Positions 16,648 to 24,999 of a DNA stretch of 64,000 nucleotides are shown one piece after another. This DNA is from Desulfohalovibrio reitneri (lineage in GTDB: Bacteria; Desulfobacterota; Desulfovibrionia; Desulfovibrionales; Desulfovibrionaceae), in NCBI RefSeq assembly GCF_000711295.1, contig NZ_JOMJ01000003.1, positions 2,181,501 through 2,245,500 on the forward strand, given 5' to 3'. Each line of letters starts with the position of its first letter. Position 1 is the stretch's first letter. Under the pieces are notes generated by a model, which was given only the letters and a program-made list of their open reading frames with translations, was not told the origin of the DNA and did no database searches. The position numbers and the translations under genes are program-made.

Positions 16648-18311
16648 GCCAGACCCAGACCACCCCCGAGCCGTACACGGCCATCAGCCACATCGGCCCT
16701 CACACCTTCGCGGAGTTCATTGAGGAGGCCAGGCGCTTCCACGGCTACCCCGCGCCAGGGCTGATCATCGGCGGCATCATGGTGCAGGCCGCCCGCCGCC
16801 GCCTGCCCGAGGGCGTCCTTTTCGACGCCATTTCCGAGGCCTCCAGCTGCCTGCCGGACGCCGTGCAGATTCTCACTCCCTGCACCGCGGGCAACGGCTG
16901 GCTGCGGGTCATCGACCTGGGCCGCTACGCCTTGACCCTGTTCAACAAGCACACCGGCGAAGGGGTGCGCGTGGCCCTGGACCCGGAGAAGCTCCAGGAC
17001 TGGCCCGAGTTCCGCGACTGGTTCTTCAAGGCCAAGAGCAAGCCGGAGCAGGACGTGGACAGGCTGCGCGAGGAGATGCGGCTGGCCGGGGAGTCGGTGC
17101 TGCGCATCGAGCCCGCCCAGGTCAAGCCGGAGCACGTGGGCAAGACCTCCAAGGGGCCCATCCGCGCCTGCCCCTTGTGCGGCGAAGCCTACCCCGAGCG
17201 CACCGGGCGCATTTGCCTGGGCTGCCAGGGCCGCGCCCCGGTGGAGTCTGAACTGCATCGGGCCTCGAGGGAGGGACCCAACCTGCGCGCCGTTCCGGTG
17301 GAGGAAGCCGTGGGCCGCCACGTGGCCCACGACATGACCCAAATCGAGCCGGGCGTCTCCAAAGGCCCCGCCTTCACCCGGGGGCAGGCGGTCATGCCCG
17401 GCGACGTCTGCCGCTTGCAGCAGATGGGCAGGCAGCGGGTCTACCTGCTGGACGAGGACGAGAACAAGGACTGGGTGCACGAGGACGAGGCCGCTCGCCT
17501 CTTCGCCGGGGCTTTGGCCCCGGACGGTTCCGTGGAGCCCGCTGGGCCCCCGCGGGAGGGTAAGGTCACCCTGAACGCGTCGCATGACGGCCTGCTGGCC
17601 GTGGACGAGGAGGCCCTGGAGGCCTTCAACTTGGCCCCGCGCGTCATGGCCGCCACCCGCCCCCACGCCGCCCTGGTGGAGAAGGGCGAGGCCGTGGCGG
17701 CCACCCGGGCCATTCCCCTGCATCTTTCCCGGTCCGAGACCGAGGCCGCCCTGGCCACCCTGGCCGGGGCCGAACCGGTGCGCGTGCTTCCCCTGCGCAA
17801 AGCCCGGGCCGGGCTGCTCATCACCGGCACCGAGGTCTTTCAGGGACTTATCGAGGACCGCTTCGAACCAATCCTGACCCGCAAGCTGGAGGAGTTCGGC
17901 GGCGAGGTGGTCAAGAGCCTCATCCGCCCGGACGACCGCGAGGCCATCGCTTCCGGCTTGCGGGAGCTGCTGGACGCGGGCTGCGACTTGGTCATCACCA
18001 CAGCCGGGCTGTCCGTGGACCCGGACGACGTCACCCGCCAGGCCCTGCTGGACGCCGGGGCGGAGGACCTGCTGCACGGCATGCCGGTGCTGCCCGGGGC
18101 CATGACCCTCACCGGCCGCATCGGGCAGACCGACCTCATCGGCGTGCCCGCCTGCGCCCTGTACTTCGCCGTGACCAGCCTGGATCTGCTGCTGCCCCGG
18201 ATTCTGGCCGGCCTGCGCCTCTCCCGGCGCGACCTGGCCCGGCTTGGGGCGGGCGGCATGTGCGCCGAATGCGAGGTCTGCCGCTTTCCGCACTGTCCTT
18301 TCGGCAAATAG
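16644..18311 (+). CDS. FmdE-domain / MoeA-like molybdopterin-binding fusion protein
   Basis: A 555-residue fusion. Residues 15-160 form a FmdE domain (formylmethanofuran dehydrogenase subunit E type) with HTFAEFIEEARRFHGYPAPG. The cysteine usually found in CPG is Ala here. A zinc-ribbon follows (Cys176, Cys179 and a CLGC pair near 190). Residues 390-530 are a MoCF/MoeA-like molybdopterin-binding domain (GLLITGTEVFQG, ITTAGLSVDPDDVTRQ). The tail holds a cysteine cluster, CAECEVC and FPHC. GTG 16644 overlaps the regulator stop. A role in Mo/W cofactor maturation or insertion is inferred from domains and the neighbouring regulator. Confidence 0.85.
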   Translation: MSQTQTTPEPYTAISHIGPHTFAEFIEEARRFHGYPAPGLIIGGIMVQAARRRLPEGVLFDAISEASSCLPDAVQILTPCTAGNGWLRVIDLGRYALTLFNKHTGEGVRVALDPEKLQDWPEFRDWFFKAKSKPEQDVDRLREEMRLAGESVLRIEPAQVKPEHVGKTSKGPIRACPLCGEAYPERTGRICLGCQGRAPVESELHRASREGPNLRAVPVEEAVGRHVAHDMTQIEPGVSKGPAFTRGQAVMPGDVCRLQQMGRQRVYLLDEDENKDWVHEDEAARLFAGALAPDGSVEPAGPPREGKVTLNASHDGLLAVDEEALEAFNLAPRVMAATRPHAALVEKGEAVAATRAIPLHLSRSETEAALATLAGAEPVRVLPLRKARAGLLITGTEVFQGLIEDRFEPILTRKLEEFGGEVVKSLIRPDDREAIASGLRELLDAGCDLVITTAGLSVDPDDVTRQALLDAGAEDLLHGMPVLPGAMTLTGRIGQTDLIGVPACALYFAVTSLDLLLPRILAGLRLSRRDLARLGAGGMCAECEVCRFPHCPFGK

Positions 18312-18432
18312 CTTGCCCGCAAGCCTTGGGAGGTTGTAGGTTCCCGAAAAGCGAGGAATACCTGCTTCGAGCGGAGGCATTCCGCTCAAGCCGCGAGCAT
18401 GCGCGGCCGCACGGGCGGGCCGAAGGGAGAAC

Positions 18433-20073
18433 ATGCGGACAAGCACACGCGGCCTCTGGAAGGCCCTGTTGGTGGGCGCGCTCTGTCTGGGGGGCATCTC
18501 CCTGGTCTTTTTATTGGGCTTCCGGCGGGATGCGCTTGCCCAGGTGGCGGGGGCGGTCTCTGCCGGCGTCGCCGTGGGGCTGGCGGTGCTGCTCGCGGCC
18601 TGCGCGGTCATCCTGCTGGCTGTGCGGTCCATCCGCATGGCCGACCTCAAGGATTCCCGCAACCGCGCCTTCCGCAGCCGCGACCGGTATCTGGGCCTGT
18701 TCGAACACAACCCGGCGGTCATGTTCCTGGTGGACCCGGAGTCCGGCCTCATCGTGGAGGCCAACGCCTCGGCCCGCGCCTTCTACGGCCTGCAAAGCCT
18801 GCCCGGCAACCATATCAGCCGCATCAACCCCCTGCCCGAGGATCGCCTCAACGAGGCCATGAAGAGGACCGTGGATCGCGGCGGACAGCGGCACGAGTTC
18901 GTGCACACCCTCGGCTCCGGCGAGCACCGCGAGGTGGAGGTGTTCTCCGGCCCCATCACCCAGAACGAACGCACCCTGCTTTTCTCCATTGTCTTCGACG
19001 TCACCGAGCAGCGCGGCACAGAGCGCGCCTTGCGGCAGGCCGAGCGGCAGGCGCGGGAACTGTTCGAGGAAGCGCCGGTGGGCATCTACCGCACTTCCAT
19101 GCAAAGCGGCTACCTGGACGCTAACCAGGCCTTGGCGGACATGTACGGCTACGCAAGCCCCGAGGATCTGCTGACCACGGTGCGGGACATCGGCGGGCAG
19201 GTTTTCGAGAATCGGAGTGACTGGGAGCGGCTGCGGGCGGAGCTGGCTGAAAAAGGGGTGGTGGAGGGCTTCGAGTGCCGCGTCCCCCGCCCGGACGGCA
19301 AGCTGGTCTGGACCAGCCGCGATGCGCGGGCCAAGCGGGACGAACGCGGCCGCATCCTCTACTACGAGGGGTTTGTGCGCGACATCACCGCGGAGCGGGA
19401 GCTGGCCCGGTTGCGGGAAGACGTGGAGAACATCACCCGCCACGACCTCAAGAGCCCGTTGAGCGGCATCATGGGGCTGGCCGAGCACATGGCCGAGGAG
19501 ACCGGCGACCCGGAGATCGCCGAGGCATTCCGGCAGGTGCGCGACAGCGCCCGCAAGGTGCTGCGGCTGGTCAACCGTTCGCTGGTCCTTTTCCGTATGG
19601 AGCAGGGCACCTACGAGCCCACGGCGGAGCGGGTGCGCCTGGACGAGGCGGCCAGGCGCACGGCAGCTGAAAACCTGCTGCTTCTGGAGCGCAAGGGGCT
19701 GGACCTTGACACGGACGGGCTGCGAAGCGTGGAGGCGCGGGCGGAGGAGGAACTGGTTGGCACCGCACTGGGCAACCTGCTGCGCAACGCGGCCGAGGCC
19801 GCTCCCCCCGGCGGCAGGATCCGCCTGGCCACCAGGAGCGAAGGCCGCTGGGCCGACCTGTACCTGACCAACCCCGGCCTGCCCCCGGCGGAGATGCGCG
19901 GCCGCTTCTTCGAAAAATACGCCACCCGGGGCAAGCACCGGGGAACGGGGCTTGGCGCCTACTCCGCCCGCCTCATGACCCGCGTCATGGGCGGCGAGCT
20001 CAGCGTCATTCTGGACGAGGCAGCCCAGGCCACCACCCTCCACCTGCGCCTGCCGGGGTGGAGGGAAGAGTAG
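18433..20073 (+). CDS. PAS-containing sensor histidine kinase
   Basis: A 546-residue membrane kinase. Two hydrophobic segments at about 12-30 and 38-60 are separated by only a few residues, so there is almost no periplasmic sensor. Two PAS domains follow (about 85-195 and 200-320), then a HisKA helix with phospho-acceptor His337 in RHDLKSP. The ATPase domain has N-box NLLRNAAEAA and G-box GTGLGAYSARL; the D-x-G motif is replaced by TNPG. It likely senses a cytoplasmic signal. No response regulator is adjacent, so it is an orphan kinase. ATG 18433 follows GAAGGGAGA. Confidence 0.9.
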   Translation: MRTSTRGLWKALLVGALCLGGISLVFLLGFRRDALAQVAGAVSAGVAVGLAVLLAACAVILLAVRSIRMADLKDSRNRAFRSRDRYLGLFEHNPAVMFLVDPESGLIVEANASARAFYGLQSLPGNHISRINPLPEDRLNEAMKRTVDRGGQRHEFVHTLGSGEHREVEVFSGPITQNERTLLFSIVFDVTEQRGTERALRQAERQARELFEEAPVGIYRTSMQSGYLDANQALADMYGYASPEDLLTTVRDIGGQVFENRSDWERLRAELAEKGVVEGFECRVPRPDGKLVWTSRDARAKRDERGRILYYEGFVRDITAERELARLREDVENITRHDLKSPLSGIMGLAEHMAEETGDPEIAEAFRQVRDSARKVLRLVNRSLVLFRMEQGTYEPTAERVRLDEAARRTAAENLLLLERKGLDLDTDGLRSVEARAEEELVGTALGNLLRNAAEAAPPGGRIRLATRSEGRWADLYLTNPGLPPAEMRGRFFEKYATRGKHRGTGLGAYSARLMTRVMGGELSVILDEAAQATTLHLRLPGWREE

Positions 20074-20076
20074 TCC

Positions 20077-20637
20077 CTACTCCGTAATCCCCAGCTCCCC
20101 GGCCAGGGGGGTCATGGCGGCCACGGACAGGGTCAGGAACTCGGAGAGGTCCAGGCCCAGCTTCTCGCATTCCTGGATGTTCCCGCGGCTGACGCTGCGG
20201 GCGAAGGCCTTGTCCTTCATCTTCTTCTTCAGGCTCTTGGCCTTCATGCCCTCCATGCCGTTGGGCCGCACCAATGCGGCGGCGGTGATGAGGCCGGTCA
20301 CGGTCTCGCCGCAACGCAGGGCCCAGTCCAGTTCGCTGGAAGGTTCGCCGCAGGCGTTGCGCTCGCAGTTGTGCAGCTTGATGGCCGCCACGGCCTCCTC
20401 TGGCAGCTTGCCCTCCAGGGCCCCGGCAGCGGCCAGGCCGTGGCGCTCGGGGGCGTCATGGGTTTCGGCGTAGTCCAGGTCGTGCAGCAGCCCGGTCAGG
20501 CCCCATAGTTCGGGGTCGTGGCCGAGCCGTTCGGCCAGTGCCCGCAGCACGGCCTCGGAGGCCAGGCAGTGACGGCGGGTGTTCTCGTCGGCTATGCGCT
20601 CGCGCATCAGGCGCAGGGCATCGTCGCGGTCCAGCAT
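20077..20637 (-). CDS. HD-domain hydrolase
   Basis: A 186-residue protein with the metal-dependent HD phosphohydrolase signature: His52-Asp53 in GLLHDLDYAE, an upstream histidine in TRRHC, and a later KLHN. Family members hydrolyse nucleotides or other phosphate esters; no substrate can be assigned. ATG 20637 is chosen because AAGGAG stands at ideal spacing upstream. It is convergent with the kinase gene, separated by 3 bases. Confidence 0.85.
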   Translation of the reverse strand: MLDRDDALRLMRERIADENTRRHCLASEAVLRALAERLGHDPELWGLTGLLHDLDYAETHDAPERHGLAAAGALEGKLPEEAVAAIKLHNCERNACGEPSSELDWALRCGETVTGLITAAALVRPNGMEGMKAKSLKKKMKDKAFARSVSRGNIQECEKLGLDLSEFLTLSVAAMTPLAGELGITE

Positions 20638-20720
20638 GATGGCTCCTTGGGTTTGCCGCACAGAGATAGCCGGGGGGACGGCGGCTTGTAAACAACCCCG
20701 GAGGCGGATACCCTCGGACC

Positions 20721-21065
20721 ATGTCCCGAGCCGAACTGCAAGGCAAGCGCGTCCTTATCGTGGACGGCGACTTCGAGCGGCGCGAGTCGCTGGCGGACGC
20801 GGCTGCCGACGCCGGAGCCGAGGTGGCCCGAGCCGCCGGGTTCAAGGAGGCCCTGCGCCTCATCGCCTCGGCGGAGCAGCGTGGGGAGGATTTTCACGCC
20901 GTGGCCGCTCCGGCCCTGCTGCCGGACGGCCGCCAGGGGGCGGACCTGGCCATGCGCGTGGCCAGCCTCTTCGGGGAGGAGGCGCCGAAGGTTGTGGTGC
21001 TGGAGAACGCCCTGCTGGGCGGACCGGACGAGGAGGACGCGCTGCGCCATCTGGCCGGGGCTTGA
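20721..21065 (+). CDS. Degenerate receiver-domain protein
   Basis: A 114-residue stand-alone protein with the alternating fold of CheY receivers: VLIVDGDFERRESL at the N-terminus keeps the acidic pair (Asp15, Asp17), and an LPDG turn is at 67-70. The residue at the phospho-acceptor position is Pro64, the switch Thr/Ser is Glu95, and the conserved Lys is absent. It should therefore not be phosphorylated in the normal way and may act by binding only. No partner gene is adjacent. Divergent from the HD hydrolase over about 80 bases. Confidence 0.65.
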   Translation: MSRAELQGKRVLIVDGDFERRESLADAAADAGAEVARAAGFKEALRLIASAEQRGEDFHAVAAPALLPDGRQGADLAMRVASLFGEEAPKVVVLENALLGGPDEEDALRHLAGA

Positions 21066-21091
21066 CTTGGACTCGGAACCATTCTTATAAT
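21062..21091 (+). promoter_or_regulatory. Strong sigma-70 promoter for the 37-residue gene
   Basis: TTGACT (21062-21067), an 18-base spacer, and a perfect TATAAT (21086-21091). The -35 box overlaps the stop codon of the preceding gene. It is the best vegetative promoter match seen in the window. Transcription should start near 21098, giving a leader of about 54 bases. Confidence 0.75.
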
Positions 21092-21107
21092 GTCTGCTTG
21101 TCTTTCC

Positions 21108-21136
21108 CGCCGCCCCTGGGCGGCGCAGCCCTTTTT
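21108..21136 (+). terminator. Leader stem-loop with T-run before the 37-residue gene
   Basis: CGCCGCC (21108-21114) pairs with 21119-21125 around CCTG. After six bases comes TTTTT (21132-21136), then the ribosome site TGGAGGA at 21141-21147. It could be a leaky terminator, an attenuator or a stabilising leader hairpin. Confidence 0.5.
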
Positions 21137-21151
21137 ATTCTGGAGGAACAC

Positions 21152-21265
21152 ATGGCCCGCCACAAGAAGCACGAGCGCAAGAAAGAACTGGACCGCCGCC
21201 GCAAGCGCCGCAAAGAGCGCGTCAAGGCCCGCATCCGGGCCGAGAAGGAAAAGGGCGGCAAGTAG
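21152..21265 (+). CDS. 37-residue highly basic protein
   Basis: A very small protein made almost only of Lys, Arg, Glu and His (MARHKKHERKKELDRRRKRR and a similar remainder), with a predicted long charged helix. TGGAGGA at correct spacing and the strong promoter upstream argue that it is real and well expressed. Composition resembles small RNA- or ribosome-binding proteins. No family assignment is secure. It ends 160 bases before the FmdB gene. Confidence 0.7.
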   Translation: MARHKKHERKKELDRRRKRRKERVKARIRAEKEKGGK

Positions 21266-21328
21266 CCGCCCCAGCCCGGCCGCCAGACCCGTTTTCCGCC
21301 GCCGGTCCATCCGGGCCGGCGGTGGCTC

Positions 21329-21356
21329 TTGACGAACCGGGTTCCCGACTTATCAA
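21329..21356 (+). promoter_or_regulatory. sigma-70-like promoter for the FmdB gene
   Basis: TTGACG (21329-21334), a 16-base spacer, and TATCAA (21351-21356), 70 bases before the FmdB ATG. The match is moderate. Confidence 0.45.
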
Positions 21357-21425
21357 ACGATTCGGCCACGGAACCGGCCGCGTCTTCGCATATTTAAGAG
21401 GAACCGCCAACGGAGTTGCGTCACC

Positions 21426-21758
21426 ATGCCCATCTATGAATACCAGTGCCCCGACTGCGAGAATATCTTCGAGGAGTGGCAGAAAAGCGTGGAGGCCGAA
21501 GTCGCGCCTTGCCCCGACTGCCAGACAGAGTCCCCGCGCATCATTTCCAACACGTCCTTCGTGCTCAAGGGCTCGGGCTGGTATGTGACCGACTACTGCC
21601 AGGGCAAGTCGTCCAGCGGCAACGGCAACGGCAATGACACCGGAAATGGAAACGGCAACGGCTCCGACAAAAAGGAGTCCTCCTCGACCGCCGATTCCTC
21701 CGCCTCGTCCTCTTCGGACTCCTCGTCGTCGTCCGCTTCCTCGTCCACCGAGGCGTAA
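21426..21758 (+). CDS. FmdB-family zinc ribbon protein with Ser/Gly/Asn-rich tail
   Basis: A 110-residue protein. Residues 1-60 are the FmdB domain: MPIYEY start, a zinc ribbon with Cys8/Cys11 and Cys29/Cys32, and the conserved GSGWYVTDY end. The remaining 45 residues are low complexity, first Gly-Asn repeats and then a run of Ser with Asp. FmdB proteins were first linked to formamidase/amidase regulation but are widespread and of unknown role. A 7-bp terminator follows, so the gene is separate from purB. Confidence 0.88.
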   Translation: MPIYEYQCPDCENIFEEWQKSVEAEVAPCPDCQTESPRIISNTSFVLKGSGWYVTDYCQGKSSSGNGNGNDTGNGNGNGSDKKESSSTADSSASSSSDSSSSSASSSTEA

Positions 21759-21780
21759 AAGCGGCCTGACGGATTGTGCA

Positions 21781-21804
21781 AGGCGGCTCCGGCCGCCTTT
21801 TTTT
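21781..21804 (+). terminator. Intrinsic terminator after the FmdB gene
   Basis: AGGCGGC (21781-21787) pairs with GCCGCCT (21792-21798) around TCCG, followed by a T-run to 21804. It lies 60 bases before the purB start, so purB needs its own promoter in that short gap or depends on read-through. Confidence 0.85.
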
Positions 21805-21863
21805 ACGTCCGGAAACAAGGTAGAACCTGCCTCGACGACGCCAACCGCGACCTGGAAGGAAGC

Positions 21864-23177
21864 ATGATCGAGCGCTACACCCGCCCCGAGATGGGGGCGC
21901 TGTGGACCCTGGAGAACAAGTTCGCCGCCTGGCTGGAGGTGGAACTGGCCGTTTGCGAGGCTTGGCGCAGCCTGGGCCGCATCCCCGACGACGCCATGGC
22001 CGAGATCCGCGAGAAGGCCGCCTTCGACCTGGACCGCATCCTGGAGATCGAGAAGACCACCCGCCACGACGTCATAGCTTTCCTCACCGCCGTGGAGGAG
22101 AAGGTCGGCCCGTCCGCCCGCTACATCCACCTGGGCTGCACCTCCTCGGACATCGTGGACACGGCCAACGGCCTGCTTCTGGGCCGCGCCGGGGACATGG
22201 TGGTGGAGGCCATCGACTCCCTCGTCGAGCAGCTCAAGTCCATGGCCCTGGCCCACAAGGGCAGGCTCTGCATGGGCCGCACCCACGGCATCCACGCCGA
22301 ACCCACCTCCTTCGCCCTGAAGATGACCTCTTTCGCGGCCGAGTTCATGCGCCACCGCGAGCGGGTGGCCGAGGCGGTCAAGGGCGTCAAGGTGGGCAAG
22401 ATTTCCGGCGCGGTGGGCACCTACGCCTTCCTCTCCCCGGAGATGGAGGAGCGCGCCCTGAACATCCTCGGCCTGAAGGTGGACCCCGTTTCCACCCAGA
22501 TCGTGCAGCGCGACCGCCACGCCGCCTTCTTCACCGCCCTGGCGGTCATGGCGGGCGGTGTGGAACGTTTGTGCGTGGAGCTGCGCCACCTGCAGCGCAC
22601 CGAGGTGCTGGAGGTGGAGGAGGGCTTCGCCAAGGGGCAGAAGGGCTCCTCGGCCATGCCCCACAAGAAGAACCCCATCTCCGCCGAGAACATGACAGGG
22701 CTGTCCCGGCTCATCCGCTCCAACTCCCTGGCCTCCATGGAGAACATGGCCCTGTGGCACGAGCGGGACATCTCCCACTCCTCGGTGGAGCGGGTCATCA
22801 TGCCGGACTCCACCATCCTGGCCGACTACGTGCTGCACCGCCTGCGGGGGGTGCTCTCGCGACTGGTGGTCAAGCCGGAGAACATGGAGCGCAACCTCAT
22901 GGGCTCCTACGGGCTGTTCTTCTCCCAGCGCGTGCTTTTGGGCCTGGTGGACAAGGGGCTGCCGCGGCAGGAGGCCTACGAGAAGGTGCAGGCCGTGGCC
23001 ATGCGCTGCTGGGAGGAGTCGAGGCCCTTCCCGGACGAGGTGCGGGCCGAGCCGTCCATAACCGAGCACCTCGGCCCGGACGAGCTTGAAGAATTGTTTG
23101 ATCCCGGCTATTACCTCGGCCACGAGGACCTCATCCTGAAACGGGTTTTCGGCACCTGCGAGACGACCGCGACATGA
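21864..23177 (+). CDS. purB: Adenylosuccinate lyase
   Basis: A 437-residue cytoplasmic enzyme that removes fumarate from SAICAR and from adenylosuccinate in purine synthesis. The fumarase/aspartase signature SSAMPHKKNPISAENMTG is near residue 265; CTSSDIVDTAN and GRTHGIHAEPT are the other active-site regions. ATG 21864, with GGAAGGA upstream, gives the family N-terminus (MIERYTRPEM). The frame is open to 21774 across the terminator, which cannot be coding. It is the first gene of a run of overlapping genes (ATGA with pyrE). Confidence 0.97.
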   Translation: MIERYTRPEMGALWTLENKFAAWLEVELAVCEAWRSLGRIPDDAMAEIREKAAFDLDRILEIEKTTRHDVIAFLTAVEEKVGPSARYIHLGCTSSDIVDTANGLLLGRAGDMVVEAIDSLVEQLKSMALAHKGRLCMGRTHGIHAEPTSFALKMTSFAAEFMRHRERVAEAVKGVKVGKISGAVGTYAFLSPEMEERALNILGLKVDPVSTQIVQRDRHAAFFTALAVMAGGVERLCVELRHLQRTEVLEVEEGFAKGQKGSSAMPHKKNPISAENMTGLSRLIRSNSLASMENMALWHERDISHSSVERVIMPDSTILADYVLHRLRGVLSRLVVKPENMERNLMGSYGLFFSQRVLLGLVDKGLPRQEAYEKVQAVAMRCWEESRPFPDEVRAEPSITEHLGPDELEELFDPGYYLGHEDLILKRVFGTCETTAT

Positions 23178-23731
23178 ACGACCACAAGGCCCGCCTGGCC
23201 AAGCTCCTGATGGAGAAGTCCTATGTGGCCGGGGAGATAACCCTCTCCTCCGGCCGCAAGTCCGATTACTATTTCGACTGCAAGCAGACCGCCTACCACC
23301 CCGAGGGCGCCTGGCTGCTGGGCAACCTGCTGCTGGACGCCCTCGACGGCCTGGATGTTGACGGCGTGGGCGGCCTGACCCTGGGGGCGGACCCCCTGGT
23401 CACGGCCGTGAACGTGGTCTCCTATGAGCGCGGCACGCCCCTGCCCGGCTTCATCGTGCGCAAGGAGGCCAAGGGCCACGGCACCGGCCGCTTCGTGGAG
23501 GGGGCCGCCAACCTGGCCCCGGGCGCGCGGGTGGCCGTGCTGGAGGACGTGGTCACATCCGGCGGCAGCGTGCTCAAGGCGGTGGAGCGCATCCGCGAGG
23601 CCGGTTTCGAGGTGGCCTGCGTGGTGGCCGTGCTGGACCGCCACGAGGGCGGCACCGAGGCCCTGGCCGACGCCGGGCTGGACCTGCGCAGCCTCTTCAC
23701 CCGGCCCGAACTGGTGGAGGCGGGCGGCTGA
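23174..23731 (+). CDS. pyrE: Orotate phosphoribosyltransferase
   Basis: A 185-residue enzyme that joins orotate to PRPP to make orotidine monophosphate in pyrimidine synthesis. The PRPP-binding signature VAVLEDVVTSGGSVLKAV is near residue 120, and SGRKSDYYFDCK near residue 25. Length is typical of the shorter PyrE type. ATG overlaps the purB stop by four bases, and its TGA shares a base with the next ATG, so the nucleotide genes are coupled to the cell-wall genes that follow. Confidence 0.96.
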   Translation: MNDHKARLAKLLMEKSYVAGEITLSSGRKSDYYFDCKQTAYHPEGAWLLGNLLLDALDGLDVDGVGGLTLGADPLVTAVNVVSYERGTPLPGFIVRKEAKGHGTGRFVEGAANLAPGARVAVLEDVVTSGGSVLKAVERIREAGFEVACVVAVLDRHEGGTEALADAGLDLRSLFTRPELVEAGG

Positions 23732-24999
23732 TGCGCCCCTTCCCGGCCATAGCGGCGGCGCTGCTGGCCGCCGCCGTCCTGGCCGGCGCGCCTGGCGCGC
23801 GGGCGTGGGACCTGACTCTGCAGGACTCGCCCACATCGCCCGAATTCTTCCTGGCCGTGGCCAAGCAGCGGCAGACCGTGCTGGCTTTCGGCCGCCACTC
23901 CCCGCTGAACCTGCGCAAGAGCCTGACCTGCACCACCGGGCAGAAGCCGGGCGACAAGCTCCGAGAGGGCGACCTCAAGACCCCGGAGGGGGTCTACTTC
24001 GTGCAGCGCAAGCGCACCGGCGGGCTGGATTTCGAACTGTACGGCGACACCGCCTACACCCTGGACTATCCCAATCCGGTGGACGTGCTGAAGGGCAAGA
24101 CCGGTTCGGGCATCTGGGTGCACGGCCGGGGGCGCGCTCTGACCCCGCGCGACACCAAGGGCTGCGTGGCACTGAACAACGACGACTTGGCGGGCATCGG
24201 CCCCGACCTGGCCCCCGGCGTGCCGGTGGTCATCGCCCGCGAGGTGGCCTTTTCCGCCGAGCCGGGCGAGATGAGCCGCACCGCCGAGGAACTGGCCAGG
24301 CGGGTGCGTGGCTGGGCCGAGGCCTGGGCCGCCAAGAGCCCCGAGTTCTTCTCCTACTACCATCCCGGGCGCTACTCCAAGGCGGAGCGCGCCTTCGAGC
24401 GCTTCCGCCAGCGCAAGCAGCGCATCTTCGACCAGGTGGACTGGATAGCCGTGCGGGTGCATGACATCCGCGCCCTTCCCGGTCCCGACTACTGGGTGAC
24501 GTGGTTCGGCCAGTACTACCGCACCCCGCAGATGGATTCGCAAATCGTCAAGCGCCTCTACTGGCAGAAGGACGAGGACGGGGAATGGCGCATCGTGGGC
24601 AACGAGTACGCCCGGCCGGAAGGCGACTATCGCCGCGACTACCTGCTCCACGCCCGCCAGGAGGCCATGGAGTTGGTGGCCGGCTGGCGCGAGGCCTGGG
24701 AGCGGGCCGACCTGGAGGAGTACGCCTCCTACTACGCCCCGGGGGCGGAGCAGGAAGGCCGCGAGGGACTGGAGGAGATTACCGCCCACAAGCGGGAGGT
24801 CTGGGACAAGGGGCTGCCCGAGCGGGTGGACGTGGAGGGCTTTTCCGCCCGGCTGCATCCCGATGGCCTGCAAGTCAGCTTTACCCAGCGATACTCGGCC
24901 GAGAGCGGCTACTCCGATGTTGGCCGCAAAACGTTGGTGCTGGAGCCCTCGGGTGACGGCTGGCGCATCGTTTCCGAAGAGTGGCGGAGGATTTCATGA
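23731..24999 (+). CDS. YkuD-fold L,D-peptidase with tandem NTF2-like domains (Csd6/Pgp2-like)
   Basis: A 422-residue exported protein with a signal peptide ending near residue 25. A YkuD domain at about 45-165 has catalytic His131 in GIWVHG and Cys145 in TKGCVAL. Two NTF2/SnoaL-like domains follow, at about 190-305 and 310-422. This architecture, YkuD followed by NTF2, is that of Csd6 of Helicobacter pylori and Pgp2 of Campylobacter, which trim tetrapeptide stems to tripeptides (L,D-carboxypeptidase) and set helical shape; those have one NTF2 domain. A crosslinking L,D-transpeptidase is the alternative. The gene three places along encodes a Csd4-like enzyme, which supports the shape role. Confidence 0.82.
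   Translation: MRPFPAIAAALLAAAVLAGAPGARAWDLTLQDSPTSPEFFLAVAKQRQTVLAFGRHSPLNLRKSLTCTTGQKPGDKLREGDLKTPEGVYFVQRKRTGGLDFELYGDTAYTLDYPNPVDVLKGKTGSGIWVHGRGRALTPRDTKGCVALNNDDLAGIGPDLAPGVPVVIAREVAFSAEPGEMSRTAEELARRVRGWAEAWAAKSPEFFSYYHPGRYSKAERAFERFRQRKQRIFDQVDWIAVRVHDIRALPGPDYWVTWFGQYYRTPQMDSQIVKRLYWQKDEDGEWRIVGNEYARPEGDYRRDYLLHARQEAMELVAGWREAWERADLEEYASYYAPGAEQEGREGLEEITAHKREVWDKGLPERVDVEGFSARLHPDGLQVSFTQRYSAESGYSDVGRKTLVLEPSGDGWRIVSEEWRRIS

Noticed and set aside
16629-18764. A 711-residue minus-strand open frame opposite the FmdE/MoeA fusion
   Set aside because: It crosses a gene boundary and has no recognisable domain.
21426-21758. The Gly-Asn and Ser repeats in the FmdB tail as a tandem-repeat locus
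   Set aside because: The nucleotide units are short and imperfect; it is a low-complexity protein tail, not a DNA repeat array.
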